This document shows, in pieces, positions 25,068 to 32,392 of a DNA stretch of 32,392 bases. Source of the DNA: an uncultured Elioraea sp. Its GTDB lineage: Bacteria; Pseudomonadota; Alphaproteobacteria; Acetobacterales; Acetobacteraceae. The stretch covers positions 1 through 32,392 of the forward strand of contig CALBEG010000069.1 in assembly GCA_937927455.1 (NCBI GenBank), read 5' to 3'. The translations under genes and the position numbers were made by a program. A model generated the notes under the pieces. The model was not told where the DNA came from and did not search any database. It saw only the letters and a program-made list of their open reading frames with translations. The first letter of the stretch is position 1. Each line of letters opens with the position of its first letter.

Positions 25068-25502
25068 TCAAGACCCGTCTGCCCCGGCAGCGGCCTCGTG
25101 CAGGAAGGTACGCAGTGCGGTGGCCGAGAAGGGCTTGGGGCGGACCGACACGCGGGTGAGGCCGCAACGCTCCGCCGTCTGTTCCGCCACTCGAAGCAAA
25201 GAATCGCCGTAGCCAGAGACAATCATCAGAGGAATGTCCCGGCCCGTCGCAGCGAGCCGCCCTAGAACGTCCAGCCCGGACCCCTCCGCCAACATGCAGT
25301 CGACAATCGCGGCTGTTGGGCGCAGCCGGCTCAGCGCCTCAACGGCCTGCTCGGCGTCGACGCAATCATGCACCTGCCAGCCTTCGGCCTGGGCGACGCT
25401 GGCCACAACCCGGGCCAAGGCCGGATTGTCCTCGAGCAGGAGGAGGTCACGGGCGGAACCGCTTCCTTGGGGTGTGGCGATGCGGGAGGTTTCGTCGCTC
25501 AT
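25068..25502 (-). CDS. Stand-alone receiver (response regulator) protein
   Basis: This is a 144-residue single-domain response regulator with no DNA-binding or enzymatic output, probably a phosphate shuttle or sink for the hybrid kinase whose gene starts 4 bp later. The receiver has the acidic pocket LLLLEDNP, the acceptor aspartate in AIVDCMLAEGSG, the MIVSGYGDS strand and the conserved lysine in RPKPFS. I start it at the ATG at 25502 (MSDETSRIATP); an ATG four codons upstream is equally possible, as neither has a strong ribosome site. A short AT-rich stretch upstream probably holds the operon promoter. Its effector could also be a remote protein that binds the phosphorylated form. Confidence 0.9.
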   Translation of the reverse strand: MSDETSRIATPQGSGSARDLLLLEDNPALARVVASVAQAEGWQVHDCVDAEQAVEALSRLRPTAAIVDCMLAEGSGLDVLGRLAATGRDIPLMIVSGYGDSLLRVAEQTAERCGLTRVSVRPKPFSATALRTFLHEAAAGADGS

Positions 25503-25612
25503 GCCAGGCAGCATCTACCGACCATCTCTAAACATTTCCACATTCCCGCGTCCTGACCAAGGATTTCCCCGTCGCGCGCACGGACGTGACGAGCCGCCGG
25601 CGCGCGCCCCGC
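25503..25612 (-). promoter_or_regulatory. Upstream region of the receiver-kinase operon
   Basis: This 110-bp gap holds an AT-rich patch near 25520-25570 (minus strand GGAAATCCTTGG and GGAAATGTTTAGAG), in contrast to the GC-rich flanks. A TTGGTC element could act as a -35 box, but no clear -10 follows. I take it as the probable promoter region of the two-component operon without fixing the elements. Confidence 0.3.
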
Positions 25613-27181
25613 TCAGGGCACAGCGAGCTCGATCAGGAACGGACCGCGCCGGCTGAACGAGGCGCGCAACAGGTCGGCGAGCGTGCCAAGGTCGGCCGCC
25701 GCCGCCGCCTCGACGCCGAAGCCCTGCGCGATCCGCACCCAATCGAGGTCAGGGTCGCCGAGATCGAGCAGGTCAAGCGCCGTTCGCCCGGGGTTCGCGC
25801 CCACATTGGCCAGCTCATGACGCAGAATGGCATAGCGGCGGTTGGCGAAGATGATGATGGTGGCATCGGCCCGTTCGCGGGCGAGGCTCCACAGCCCCTG
25901 CACGGTGTAGAGGGCAGACCCGTCGGCCTGCAGACCGATCACGCGCCGCCCTGGCGCGGCGACGGCGGCGCCGAGCGCGAGCGGGATCCCCTCGCCGATC
26001 GACCCTCCGGTCAGCTGAAGCCAATCGTGCGGGGCAGCGGCGTGGGTGGCCGGGAAGAAGCCCCGCCCTGTCGTCACCCCCTCGTCGACCACGATGGCGC
26101 CTTCTGGCAGGAGGGCGGCCAGCACCGCCGCGATGCCCTCTGAGGTGACGGCGCCGCGCGGCGGGTCGGCCGGTCTGCCGTCATTGCCCGGCGGGGGGCT
26201 CACGCCCGACGCCACCGCCTCGGCCAGAGCCTCGAGGGCTTCGACCGCATCCTGCTCCGGCCTCGCAAGCACGTGCACGGCGCAGCCCTGCGGCAGGAGC
26301 GAGGAGGGTTTTCCGGGATAGGCGAAGAACGCCACCGGATGCTTGGCCCCAACGAGGATGCAGGCACGACAGCGGGAAAGCCGCTCAAGCGCGAGATCGA
26401 CCGGGTAGGGCACGTGCTCGATCGGGAAGCGCCCGCGCCCGCGCGGGATGCGCGCGTTCGACATCTGGGCAAGCACGTCCGCCCCCGTCGCGGCAGCGAT
26501 CCGGAACGCTGCGCTCTGCCCGGCTTCCGACAGCGCTGCCCCGCCGAGCAGGAGCAGCACCTCGACCCCGCCCCGACGCAGAATCCGCGCGGCGGTGTCG
26601 ACCTGTGCGGGCGCGGGCGGCAAGGCGGAAGGGATGGGCAGCGGCTCGGCAGGGGCGCCTGCCTCGGTCCATGCCGTATCGGCGGGCAGGATCAGGGTCG
26701 CGATTTGCCCGGGTGGGGTGCGCGCCGCCTGCACCGCCGCTGCCCCGTCCGCCGCCACCGTGGCCGCCGACTGTGCCGTGCGCACCCAGTCGGAATAGGG
26801 CCGCGCCGTGCCCTCCACGTCTGCCGTCAGCGGCGCATCCCAAGCCCGGTGGTGGGTCGCGTGGTCACCGACGATGGCGACGACGGGCGAGCGCGCGCGA
26901 CGTGCGTTGTGCAGGTTGGACAGCGCGTTGGCGAGCCCGGGGCCGCAGTGCAGCAGGATGGCTGCCGGCTTGCCGGCCAGACGCGCGTAGCCGTCCGCCG
27001 CCCCGCTGACCACACCCTCGGCAAGCCCGAGCACGCAGCGCAGACCGCCCACCCGATCAAGGGCGGAGACGAAGTGCATCTCCGAGGTGCCCGGGTTGGC
27101 AAAGCACGCCTCGATCCCGCACCCGACCAGCGTGCGCACCAGCGCCTCGGCGCCGGTCATGGTGGTGAGTGCAGCATCCAT
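25613..27181 (-). CDS. ThDP-dependent enzyme, acetolactate synthase large-subunit-like
   Basis: This thiamine-diphosphate enzyme belongs to the acetolactate synthase/benzoylformate decarboxylase superfamily; the exact reaction is unknown. I start it at the ATG at 27181 (MDAALTTMTGAEALVRTL) behind GGGGAGAA, giving 522 residues; the 590-residue ORF adds a non-conserved N-terminus that would overlap the divergent ATPase. The cofactor-activating glutamate is Glu34 (FANPGTSEMHF). The ThDP/Mg motif is IGLQADGSALYTVQGLWSLAR...IIFANRRY, where the first glycine of the usual GDG is alanine. GSIGEGIPLALGAAVAAPGRR precedes it. No ilvN-type small subunit is nearby, so it is probably not the biosynthetic acetolactate synthase. 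A decarboxylase or carboligase acting on a 2-keto acid is likelier. Confidence 0.87.
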   Translation of the reverse strand: MDAALTTMTGAEALVRTLVGCGIEACFANPGTSEMHFVSALDRVGGLRCVLGLAEGVVSGAADGYARLAGKPAAILLHCGPGLANALSNLHNARRARSPVVAIVGDHATHHRAWDAPLTADVEGTARPYSDWVRTAQSAATVAADGAAAVQAARTPPGQIATLILPADTAWTEAGAPAEPLPIPSALPPAPAQVDTAARILRRGGVEVLLLLGGAALSEAGQSAAFRIAAATGADVLAQMSNARIPRGRGRFPIEHVPYPVDLALERLSRCRACILVGAKHPVAFFAYPGKPSSLLPQGCAVHVLARPEQDAVEALEALAEAVASGVSPPPGNDGRPADPPRGAVTSEGIAAVLAALLPEGAIVVDEGVTTGRGFFPATHAAAPHDWLQLTGGSIGEGIPLALGAAVAAPGRRVIGLQADGSALYTVQGLWSLARERADATIIIFANRRYAILRHELANVGANPGRTALDLLDLGDPDLDWVRIAQGFGVEAAAAADLGTLADLLRASFSRRGPFLIELAVP

Positions 27182-27257
27182 CGCGTTCTCCCCGCTCGCC
27201 ACCGCAGGCGGCCACAGCGGTTGCGCGGGGTCAAGGCGAGCCGGGGGGCGGGCAGGC

Positions 27258-29621
27258 ATGGTGCCCCGCATGGGAATGGAGCGTGCCGCGGGCGAAGGTC
27301 TCGCCGTGCGGCTCTCCGCGTGGGCGGAGCGACGCGGTCGGAACGTGCTGTTCGGGTGGGTGATCGCGGGATTGACCGCTGGCACGGCGGCCGCGTTCGC
27401 CGAGGCGCCCGTGTTGGCACGGCTCCTCTGGTCTGCTGCCGCCGCCCCGGTCGCCCTTCACGTCGCGGCGCAGAGCCTCCGCGCCATCCTCGGCGGGCGG
27501 GTCGGGGTCGATGCGATCGCGCTCGCCGCCATCGTCTTCGCACTGACGCTCGACGAGGCGGCGGCGGCGGCGGTCATCGCGCTGATGGTGGCGGGGGGCG
27601 AGGCGCTGGAAGACTGGGCGCAGGGCAGGGCACGACGGTCTCTGACGGCGCTTGCCGAACGCGCCCCAAGACGGGCGGCGCGCTTCGCGGGAGAGGTGGT
27701 GGAGGAGGTCGCGGTCTCGGCCATCCGTCCGGGCGATGTGCTTTTGGTGCGCACGGGCGAGACCGTGGCTGCGGACGGCACCGCTCTCGAACTGTGCTCC
27801 GTGGACGAGAGCCCGCTTACCGGAGAGCCGCTGCCACGCTCTGTGCGGGTGGGGGAACGCATTCCCTCCGGTGCGGTGAACGCCGGCGCCCCCTTTCGGC
27901 TGCGGGCCGGGGCGACCGCCGAGGCCTCGACCTACGCTGCGGTCGCGCGACTCGCTCAGGCGGCCGCCTCCGCGCGCGCCCCGCTGACCCGGATGGCAGA
28001 CCGGTTCGCGGTGGTCTTCCTCCTCGTCACCGCTGCGGTGGCAGGGGGTGCTTGGCTTGTCTCAGGCGAGGCGCTGCGGGCGCTTGCGGTGCTCGTCGTC
28101 GCCACCCCTTGCCCTCTCATTCTCGCCGCCCCGGTGGCCCTCGTCTCCGGGGTGGGGCGGGCGGCGTCGCGGGGCATCGTGGTCAAGGGGGCGGGGGTAA
28201 TGGAGCGGCTGGCCGCCATTCGCGTCGTGCTGTTCGACAAGACCGGCACGCTGACCCCCGGCCGGCCGCGCCTCTCTGCCATCGAGACCGAACCGCCGCT
28301 CCGCCGCGAGGAGGCGCTTCGCCTCGCCGCCTCGCTTGCGCAAGGGTCGACCCATCCGGTCTCTGCTGCCCTGCTCGCCGCCGCGCGCGAGGAGGGGGTG
28401 GCGCTCGTGCTGCCGGAGGGCTTGGCGGAGAGTGCCGGCGGCGGCATCGCCGGGCGTCTCGAGGGCCGGCCTTGCCTGTTGGGCTCTGAGGGGTTCCTCG
28501 CCGCGCACGCCGTGCCGGTGGCGGGGCGGATCGCGCTCGCCACCGCCCTCGTCGTCGCCGGCAGCATCGCTTGGCTGGCGGTGGATGGCCGCGCGGTCGC
28601 CGCCTTCGTGCTGGCGGATCGGCTGCGGCCAGAGGCGCGGCGCACGGTGCGACGCCTGCGGGAACTGGGCATCACGCGCATCGCTCTCGTCACGGGCGAT
28701 CGTGTCGAGGCGGCGGAGCCGATCGGCCTCGTCCTCAGGCTCGACGCCGTGCATGCCGGGCTGTCGCCCGAGGGCAAGATCGCGGCCCTGCGGGCGGAAC
28801 GGGAGGGCGGGCCGGTCGCCATGGTCGGAGATGGGGTGAACGACGCCCCCGCGCTCGCTGCGGCCGACCTCGGCATCGCGCTCGGCGCCCATGGCACCGC
28901 AGCGGCGGCAGAGGCGGCAGACGTGGTGCTGGTCGTGGATCGCGTTGACCGGGTGGCAGAGGCGGTGGCGATTGCGCGGCGGTCGCGGCGGGTGGCGTGG
29001 GAAGCGATCGCGCTCGGCATGGGGCTCTCGGCGGTGGCGATGGCGGTCGCGGCCCTGGGTTTCCTTCCCCCTCTGGCCGGCGCTCTCGTCCAGGAGGGGA
29101 TCGACATCGCCGCCATCCTCTACGCGCTCTCCGCCCTGCGGCCGGGACGCGAGGAGAGGGTGACCCGCCCCCTGCCCGTTGGCGCTGGGCTTGCCGACCG
29201 CGTGGCTGAGCACGCTGCCTTCCGCCGCCTCGCCGGCCGGCTGCGCGAGGCAGCAGAGGCGGTGGCGGAGGGGCCGGGCGCGCGGCCTTTGGTCGTTGCC
29301 GCCGAACGCGACCTGCGCGAGGCGGTGCTGCCGCACCAGGTGGCGGAGGAAGCCCGTCTCTATCCGGAGGCGGCGCGGCGCCTCGGCGGGCGCGACCCTC
29401 TGGGCAGCCTGATCCGCATGCACGGCGAGATCGAGGCGCTGACCCATCGCCTAGCGGTCCTGCTCGACCTTGCCGACCGGCAAGGTGGGTGGGAGGCGGC
29501 GGCGCCCGAACTCCGCCGCACCCTGCACGCGCTGGAGGTTCTGCTCAGCCTTCACCTCGCCGCGGAAGAGGAGGCGCTTGCCGACTTCGCGACCGAACCT
29601 TCAGCCGAGGCGGCGGTGTAG
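27258..29621 (+). CDS. P1B-5-type metal ATPase with C-terminal hemerythrin-like domain
   Basis: This inner-membrane pump probably exports a transition metal. I start at the ATG at 27258 (MVPRMGMERAAGEGLAV), giving 787 residues, because the longer ORF overlaps the divergent gene. There is no N-terminal metal-binding HMA domain. The pump elements are complete: TGE (188-190), metal-site motif TPC (Thr283-Pro284-Cys285) in ATPCPLILAAPVAL, phosphorylated Asp327 (DKTGT), the P1B-specific His366-Pro367 and GDGVNDAP (524-531). The last 140 residues form a hemerythrin-like HHE region with His693/Glu697, His722/Glu726, His730 and His766/Glu770 as probable di-iron ligands. A TPC motif plus a hemerythrin tail defines the P1B-5 subgroup (Sinorhizobium Nia), linked to nickel and iron. 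The substrate here is unproven. Its last 21 bases overlap tsuA tail-to-tail. Confidence 0.92.
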   Translation: MVPRMGMERAAGEGLAVRLSAWAERRGRNVLFGWVIAGLTAGTAAAFAEAPVLARLLWSAAAAPVALHVAAQSLRAILGGRVGVDAIALAAIVFALTLDEAAAAAVIALMVAGGEALEDWAQGRARRSLTALAERAPRRAARFAGEVVEEVAVSAIRPGDVLLVRTGETVAADGTALELCSVDESPLTGEPLPRSVRVGERIPSGAVNAGAPFRLRAGATAEASTYAAVARLAQAAASARAPLTRMADRFAVVFLLVTAAVAGGAWLVSGEALRALAVLVVATPCPLILAAPVALVSGVGRAASRGIVVKGAGVMERLAAIRVVLFDKTGTLTPGRPRLSAIETEPPLRREEALRLAASLAQGSTHPVSAALLAAAREEGVALVLPEGLAESAGGGIAGRLEGRPCLLGSEGFLAAHAVPVAGRIALATALVVAGSIAWLAVDGRAVAAFVLADRLRPEARRTVRRLRELGITRIALVTGDRVEAAEPIGLVLRLDAVHAGLSPEGKIAALRAEREGGPVAMVGDGVNDAPALAAADLGIALGAHGTAAAAEAADVVLVVDRVDRVAEAVAIARRSRRVAWEAIALGMGLSAVAMAVAALGFLPPLAGALVQEGIDIAAILYALSALRPGREERVTRPLPVGAGLADRVAEHAAFRRLAGRLREAAEAVAEGPGARPLVVAAERDLREAVLPHQVAEEARLYPEAARRLGGRDPLGSLIRMHGEIEALTHRLAVLLDLADRQGGWEAAAPELRRTLHALEVLLSLHLAAEEEALADFATEPSAEAAV

Positions 29622-30788
29622 GCCGAGGGCTGTGGCGTAGCCGGCGAGTGCTGCCGCGATCCATACCCAGCCGTGCAGACTGCCCGAGGCGATGCCCGAC
29701 ACATAGGCCGAAATGTTGCACCCCCCGGCGAGGATGGCGCCGAAGCCGAGCAGCGTGCCGCCGCAGGCCGCCCCAGCGACCGCGCGCGAGGAGAGCGGGC
29801 GGCGGGTCAGCAGCCGCCCGGTGAGGGCAGCCGACAGCCCCGCCCCGATCACCAGCGCCACCGCCATCACGCCGAACCGGTCGGCCGTCAGGGGCGCGAG
29901 CAGGCGGGCCGAACGCCCCTGCTCCTCCCACCACGCCCAGAACGCCGGGTCATCAAGCCCGACCTCGCCGACCAGCCGGCTGCCCCAGAGCGGGAAGGCG
30001 GCGACGATGCCCCAGGGCCGGCCGGCGACCAGGAGGGTGGCGAGGTTGAGGAGAGCGAGAGCGACCGCGCCCCAGGCGAGTGGAGCGAGGCCCTCGCGTG
30101 CTACGAACAGCGGCTCAATGCCGCCGGTCCGGCGGCGTTCGAGCACGACGAGCCCCATCCACGCCAAGCCGAGGACGGACAGGATCAGCAAAAGTGCGGG
30201 TAGGGTGCCGAAAATCCCCTGCAGGCTGACAGACGGGAGAGAGGGCAGAGTGGACCAGCTCCCTCCTGTGGCCGCGGCCAGCGTGGCGCCGAAGATGGCG
30301 AAGGGAATGGTGAGCCAGGCGGGTGGGCTGCCGGCTCCGGCGCAGAACAGCGTGCCGGAGACGCAGGCGCCCGCCCAGTGCATACCGATGCCGAACAGGA
30401 AGGCACCCAAGAGGGTAGCCAGGCCGGCCGGGACGATGGTGCCGCCGACCTGAAGCCCTACGCCCGGGGCGAAGGCGAAGGTGGGCAGGAACAGCACCGC
30501 ACCGAGGCCAAGGAGAAGGATCTGGGCGCGCATCGCCCGCGTGCGCCCCTCCACCAACAGAGCCCGGAAGCCGCCGGCGAACGTGAACGCCGCGCGATGG
30601 AGCGCGAAGCCGAGGCCGGCCCCGACCAGCCACAGCGCAGCGATTCGCCAGCCGTGCAGCGCATGGAGCCAGGCGGCACCGCACGCCAGCAGCAGCACGG
30701 CAGCGATGCCGAGGGCAGCGCGCGACCAGCCCGGAGCGCGGACGGAGGCGGACGAGAGGGAGGGAAGGGCGGGGCGAAGAGCGATCAT
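29601..30788 (-). CDS. tsuA: YeeE/YedE-family (TsuA-type) thiosulfate transporter
   Basis: This is an integral inner-membrane protein of the YeeE/YedE family; TsuA/YeeE imports thiosulfate by passing it between membrane cysteines. I start at the ATG at 30788 (MIALRPALPS), because GGAGG lies 8 bases upstream; the GTG at 30812 lacks such a site. The 395-residue protein has about nine hydrophobic segments. The signature repeats are FGIGMHWAGACVSGTLFCAGAG (Cys142 and Cys149) and GAILAGGCNISAYVSGIASGSLHGWVW (Cys357), matching the two-fold cysteine arrangement of the family. No TusA-like YeeD gene is adjacent. The neighbours on the other side, an Rrf2 regulator and cysK, support a sulfur-assimilation role. 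Selenium or other sulfur transport by a paralogue remains possible. Confidence 0.87.
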   Translation of the reverse strand: MIALRPALPSLSSASVRAPGWSRAALGIAAVLLLACGAAWLHALHGWRIAALWLVGAGLGFALHRAAFTFAGGFRALLVEGRTRAMRAQILLLGLGAVLFLPTFAFAPGVGLQVGGTIVPAGLATLLGAFLFGIGMHWAGACVSGTLFCAGAGSPPAWLTIPFAIFGATLAAATGGSWSTLPSLPSVSLQGIFGTLPALLLILSVLGLAWMGLVVLERRRTGGIEPLFVAREGLAPLAWGAVALALLNLATLLVAGRPWGIVAAFPLWGSRLVGEVGLDDPAFWAWWEEQGRSARLLAPLTADRFGVMAVALVIGAGLSAALTGRLLTRRPLSSRAVAGAACGGTLLGFGAILAGGCNISAYVSGIASGSLHGWVWIAAALAGYATALGLHRRLG

Positions 30789-30898
30789 TGCGGGAGCCTC
30801 CGCGTTGGTCACATGAGGACTTCTACACGGCGGAGTTCAATAATCAATACGAAAATTCAGCGTAGTTTCCACACATCATCCGTCGCCTCCCGGGCGGC
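30789..30898 (-). promoter_or_regulatory. AT-rich tsuA upstream region with a TCAATA direct repeat
   Basis: This 110-bp gap between the rrf2 stop and the tsuA start holds an AT-rich island in an otherwise GC-rich region. At 30837-30849 the hexamer TCAATA occurs twice with a 1-base gap (TCAATAATCAATA), a 7-bp period. It could hold the tsuA promoter and a regulator site, perhaps for the neighbouring Rrf2 protein. No strong -35/-10 pair is evident. Confidence 0.4.
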
Positions 30899-31387
30899 TC
30901 AGATGGTCCAGGTCAGCGCCGCCGGCGGTTCCGGCGCCAATCCGGCCGCGACCGCGCGCCGGCACAGCGCCTCCACAGTGATGCCGTCGAGCCGGGCGAG
31001 AGCGGCTTCAGCCACTTCGGCAAGCGCCGGGGCGATCACCGCGGCCAGCAGATCCGGGCCCCTGGCCACCGTGTGTTCTGCCTGCACCGCCCGCGCCACC
31101 TCGCCCGCAGTGATCTCGCGCCGGGCCCGCGCGAGGCGATAGCCGCCGCCGCGGCCGCGGGCGGAGGCCAGGATGCCGGCCCGCGACAGGGTCTGCAGCA
31201 GGGGCTCGATGCCGCGCGGGCTCTGCCCCAGGCGGTCGGCGATCGCCGCTGCACCTGCCGGGCCGGCCACCCCGTGCAGGGCAACGTCGACCACCACGGC
31301 GAGAGCGAGCGCGACCCTGCCGTCGGCAGAGAGAGAAAGATCAGTCGCCCCCGGCGCGGGAGCAGCGAACGAACCGCTTTCGGCCAT
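30899..31387 (-). CDS. Rrf2-family regulator without Fe-S cysteine cluster
   Basis: This is a 162-residue winged-helix transcription regulator of the Rrf2 family. The N-terminal part has LSLSADGRVALALAVVVDVALH, the HTH core AAAIADRLGQSPRGIEPLLQTLSRAGILAS and the family-defining wing GRGGGYRLARARREITAGEVARAVQ. IscR, NsrR and RirA carry three cysteines for an iron-sulfur cluster near residue 90-110; here that stretch (AEHTVARGPDLL) has none and the only cysteine is Cys142. This places it with the cluster-free CymR/YwnA-like branch. CymR of Bacillus binds CysK and represses sulfur-uptake genes. It diverges from cysK across 40 bp and precedes tsuA by 110 bp, which fits a sulfur/cysteine regulator. 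This role is inference. Confidence 0.88.
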   Translation of the reverse strand: MAESGSFAAPAPGATDLSLSADGRVALALAVVVDVALHGVAGPAGAAAIADRLGQSPRGIEPLLQTLSRAGILASARGRGGGYRLARARREITAGEVARAVQAEHTVARGPDLLAAVIAPALAEVAEAALARLDGITVEALCRRAVAAGLAPEPPAALTWTI

Positions 31388-31427
31388 GACCCTGAACTAC
31401 GACGTGAAAGCGTGATATTCCAGCCCC
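31388..31427. promoter_or_regulatory. 40-bp divergent region between rrf2 and cysK
   Basis: Only 40 bases separate the two divergent start codons, so both promoters must overlap or lie partly inside the opposite gene. The sequence around GCGTGATATTCCAG is locally AT-richer. I found no clear dyad. One bound regulator could act on both genes. Confidence 0.35.
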
Positions 31428-32378
31428 ATGACCAGCCCCACCGCCAGGATCCGTGACGGCATCCTCGACACCATCGGCGCGACCCCCCTGGTGCGCGCCG
31501 CCCGCCTCGCCGCCGAGGAGGGGCTGGCGGCTGACCTCTGTCTGAAGCTCGAGTTCTTCAACCCAGGCGCCTCGGTGAAGGACCGCATCGGGCTGGCCAT
31601 GGTGCGCGCGGCGGAGGCTGAGGGCGAGCTCGCCCCCGGCGCGACGCTGGTTGAACCCACCTCCGGGAACACAGGCATCGCGCTTGCCATCGTCGCCGCC
31701 GCCCGCGGCTACCGCCTCGTCGTCACCATGCCGGAAGGGGTGTCGGAGAGCCGTCGGCGCATGCTCCGGCTTCTGGGCGCCGAGGTGGTGCTCACCCCGG
31801 CCGAGGAAGGCATGCGCGGCGCAATCGCCGAGGCTGAACGAATCCTCGCCGAAACCCCGAACAGCTTGATGCCCCGCCAGTTCGACAACCCGGCCAACCC
31901 GGAAATCCACGAGCGCACCACGGCTGAAGAGATTTGGGCCGATACAGCAGGCGAAGTGGATGCAATCGTCGCCGGGGTCGGCACCGGCGGCACGGTGAGC
32001 GGGATCGCGCGTGCCCTGAAGCCGCGCCGCCCCACCTTGCGGGTGTTCGCCGTCGAGCCGGACGAAAGCGCCGTGCTGTCGGGCGACGCGCCCGGCCGGC
32101 ACGGTATCCAGGGCATCGGGGCGGGGTTCCGACCGCGCGTGCTCGACCTCGAACAGCTCGACGGCGTGATCCGAATCGCCGAGGCGGAGGCAATCGCGAC
32201 AGCGAGGCGCGTCGCACGCACGGAAGGGATCGCGGTCGGCATCTCCTCTGGCGCAGCGGTGGCGGCAGCGCTGAAAGTGGCGCGCGACCCGGCGCTGGCA
32301 GGCAAGCGCGTGGTCGCGATCTGTCCCTCTTACGCCGAGCGCTATCTCGCCACCCCTTTGTTCGCCAATCTCGAGTGA
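31428..32378 (+). CDS. cysK: Cysteine synthase A (O-acetylserine sulfhydrylase)
   Basis: This PLP enzyme makes cysteine from O-acetylserine and sulfide in the cytosol. The 316-residue protein has the PLP-binding Lys51 (NPGASVKDR), the substrate loop SGNTG (79-83), the phosphate-binding GTGGT (185-189), GIQGIGAGF and Ser273/Ser274 in AVGISSGAA. The sequence QFDNPANPEIHERTTAEEIW is close to CysK. Distinguishing CysK from CysM (which can use thiosulfate) by eye is not certain. This matters because the adjacent tsuA would supply thiosulfate. It diverges from the Rrf2 regulator and is followed by 14 bases of window end. Confidence 0.94.
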   Translation: MTSPTARIRDGILDTIGATPLVRAARLAAEEGLAADLCLKLEFFNPGASVKDRIGLAMVRAAEAEGELAPGATLVEPTSGNTGIALAIVAAARGYRLVVTMPEGVSESRRRMLRLLGAEVVLTPAEEGMRGAIAEAERILAETPNSLMPRQFDNPANPEIHERTTAEEIWADTAGEVDAIVAGVGTGGTVSGIARALKPRRPTLRVFAVEPDESAVLSGDAPGRHGIQGIGAGFRPRVLDLEQLDGVIRIAEAEAIATARRVARTEGIAVGISSGAAVAAALKVARDPALAGKRVVAICPSYAERYLATPLFANLE

Positions 32379-32392
32379 AATTTCCGCGTCAA

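Noticed and set aside
26273-28489. 738-residue plus-strand ORF across the ThDP enzyme and the ATPase
   Set aside because: It is the wrong frame of the ATPase and antisense to the ThDP enzyme; low-complexity Arg/Gly-rich sequence.
1-32392. Mobile elements, CRISPR arrays, rRNA or tRNA genes
   Set aside because: No transposase, integrase, phage protein, regular spaced repeats or structural RNA sequence was recognised on either strand.

Overview
This window is a very GC-rich chromosomal segment (roughly 70% by eye) from an alphaproteobacterium. The Rhodospirillales/Acetobacteraceae is the likeliest home. The reasons are the dense gene packing, the rpsT-dnaA pair, the divergent ubiE/mutM pair, the weak -10 elements and several GTG starts. 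I see no insertion sequence, phage gene, CRISPR array, rRNA or tRNA. It reads as core and metabolic chromosome. The taxonomic call is inference from gene content only.

Left part (1-8.6 kb): mgtE runs off the left edge. Next come a formate-tetrahydrofolate ligase (fhs) and an Ldh2-type 2-hydroxyacid dehydrogenase, probably co-transcribed. Divergent from these is an HpaI-type aldolase, which faces an RraA-type (HMG-aldolase-like) protein. trxC (thioredoxin 2) and an MlrC-type M81 metallopeptidase follow, the latter translationally coupled to a small three-helix membrane protein. The dehydrogenase and the two aldolase-type enzymes suggest catabolism of hydroxy- or keto-acids.

Middle part (8.6-17.5 kb): on the minus strand lie ubiE, pdxY and a KDPG-aldolase-fold protein that lacks the catalytic lysine. 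On the plus strand lie mutM, an enoyl-CoA hydratase, rpsT, dnaA, lutB, lutC and an Smr-domain gene. The rpsT-dnaA intergenic region is AT-rich for this genome and holds a cluster of inverted repeats.

Right-middle part (17.5-25.5 kb): on the minus strand a lone receiver protein precedes a 1705-residue hybrid histidine kinase (Cache-like sensor, eight PAS repeats, kinase core, receiver). Oxygen-independent coproporphyrinogen oxidase (hemN), with an FNR/FixK-like palindrome, and an alpha/beta hydrolase follow.

Right end (25.6-32.4 kb): a ThDP enzyme of the acetolactate-synthase family diverges from a P1B-type metal ATPase with a TPC motif and a C-terminal hemerythrin-like domain (the P1B-5/Nia architecture). 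A YeeE/TsuA-type thiosulfate transporter, an Rrf2 regulator without the Fe-S cysteine cluster, and divergent cysK form a plausible sulfur/cysteine module.

All coordinates come from reading the sequence and ORF track. Functional calls are by motif recognition, not database search.
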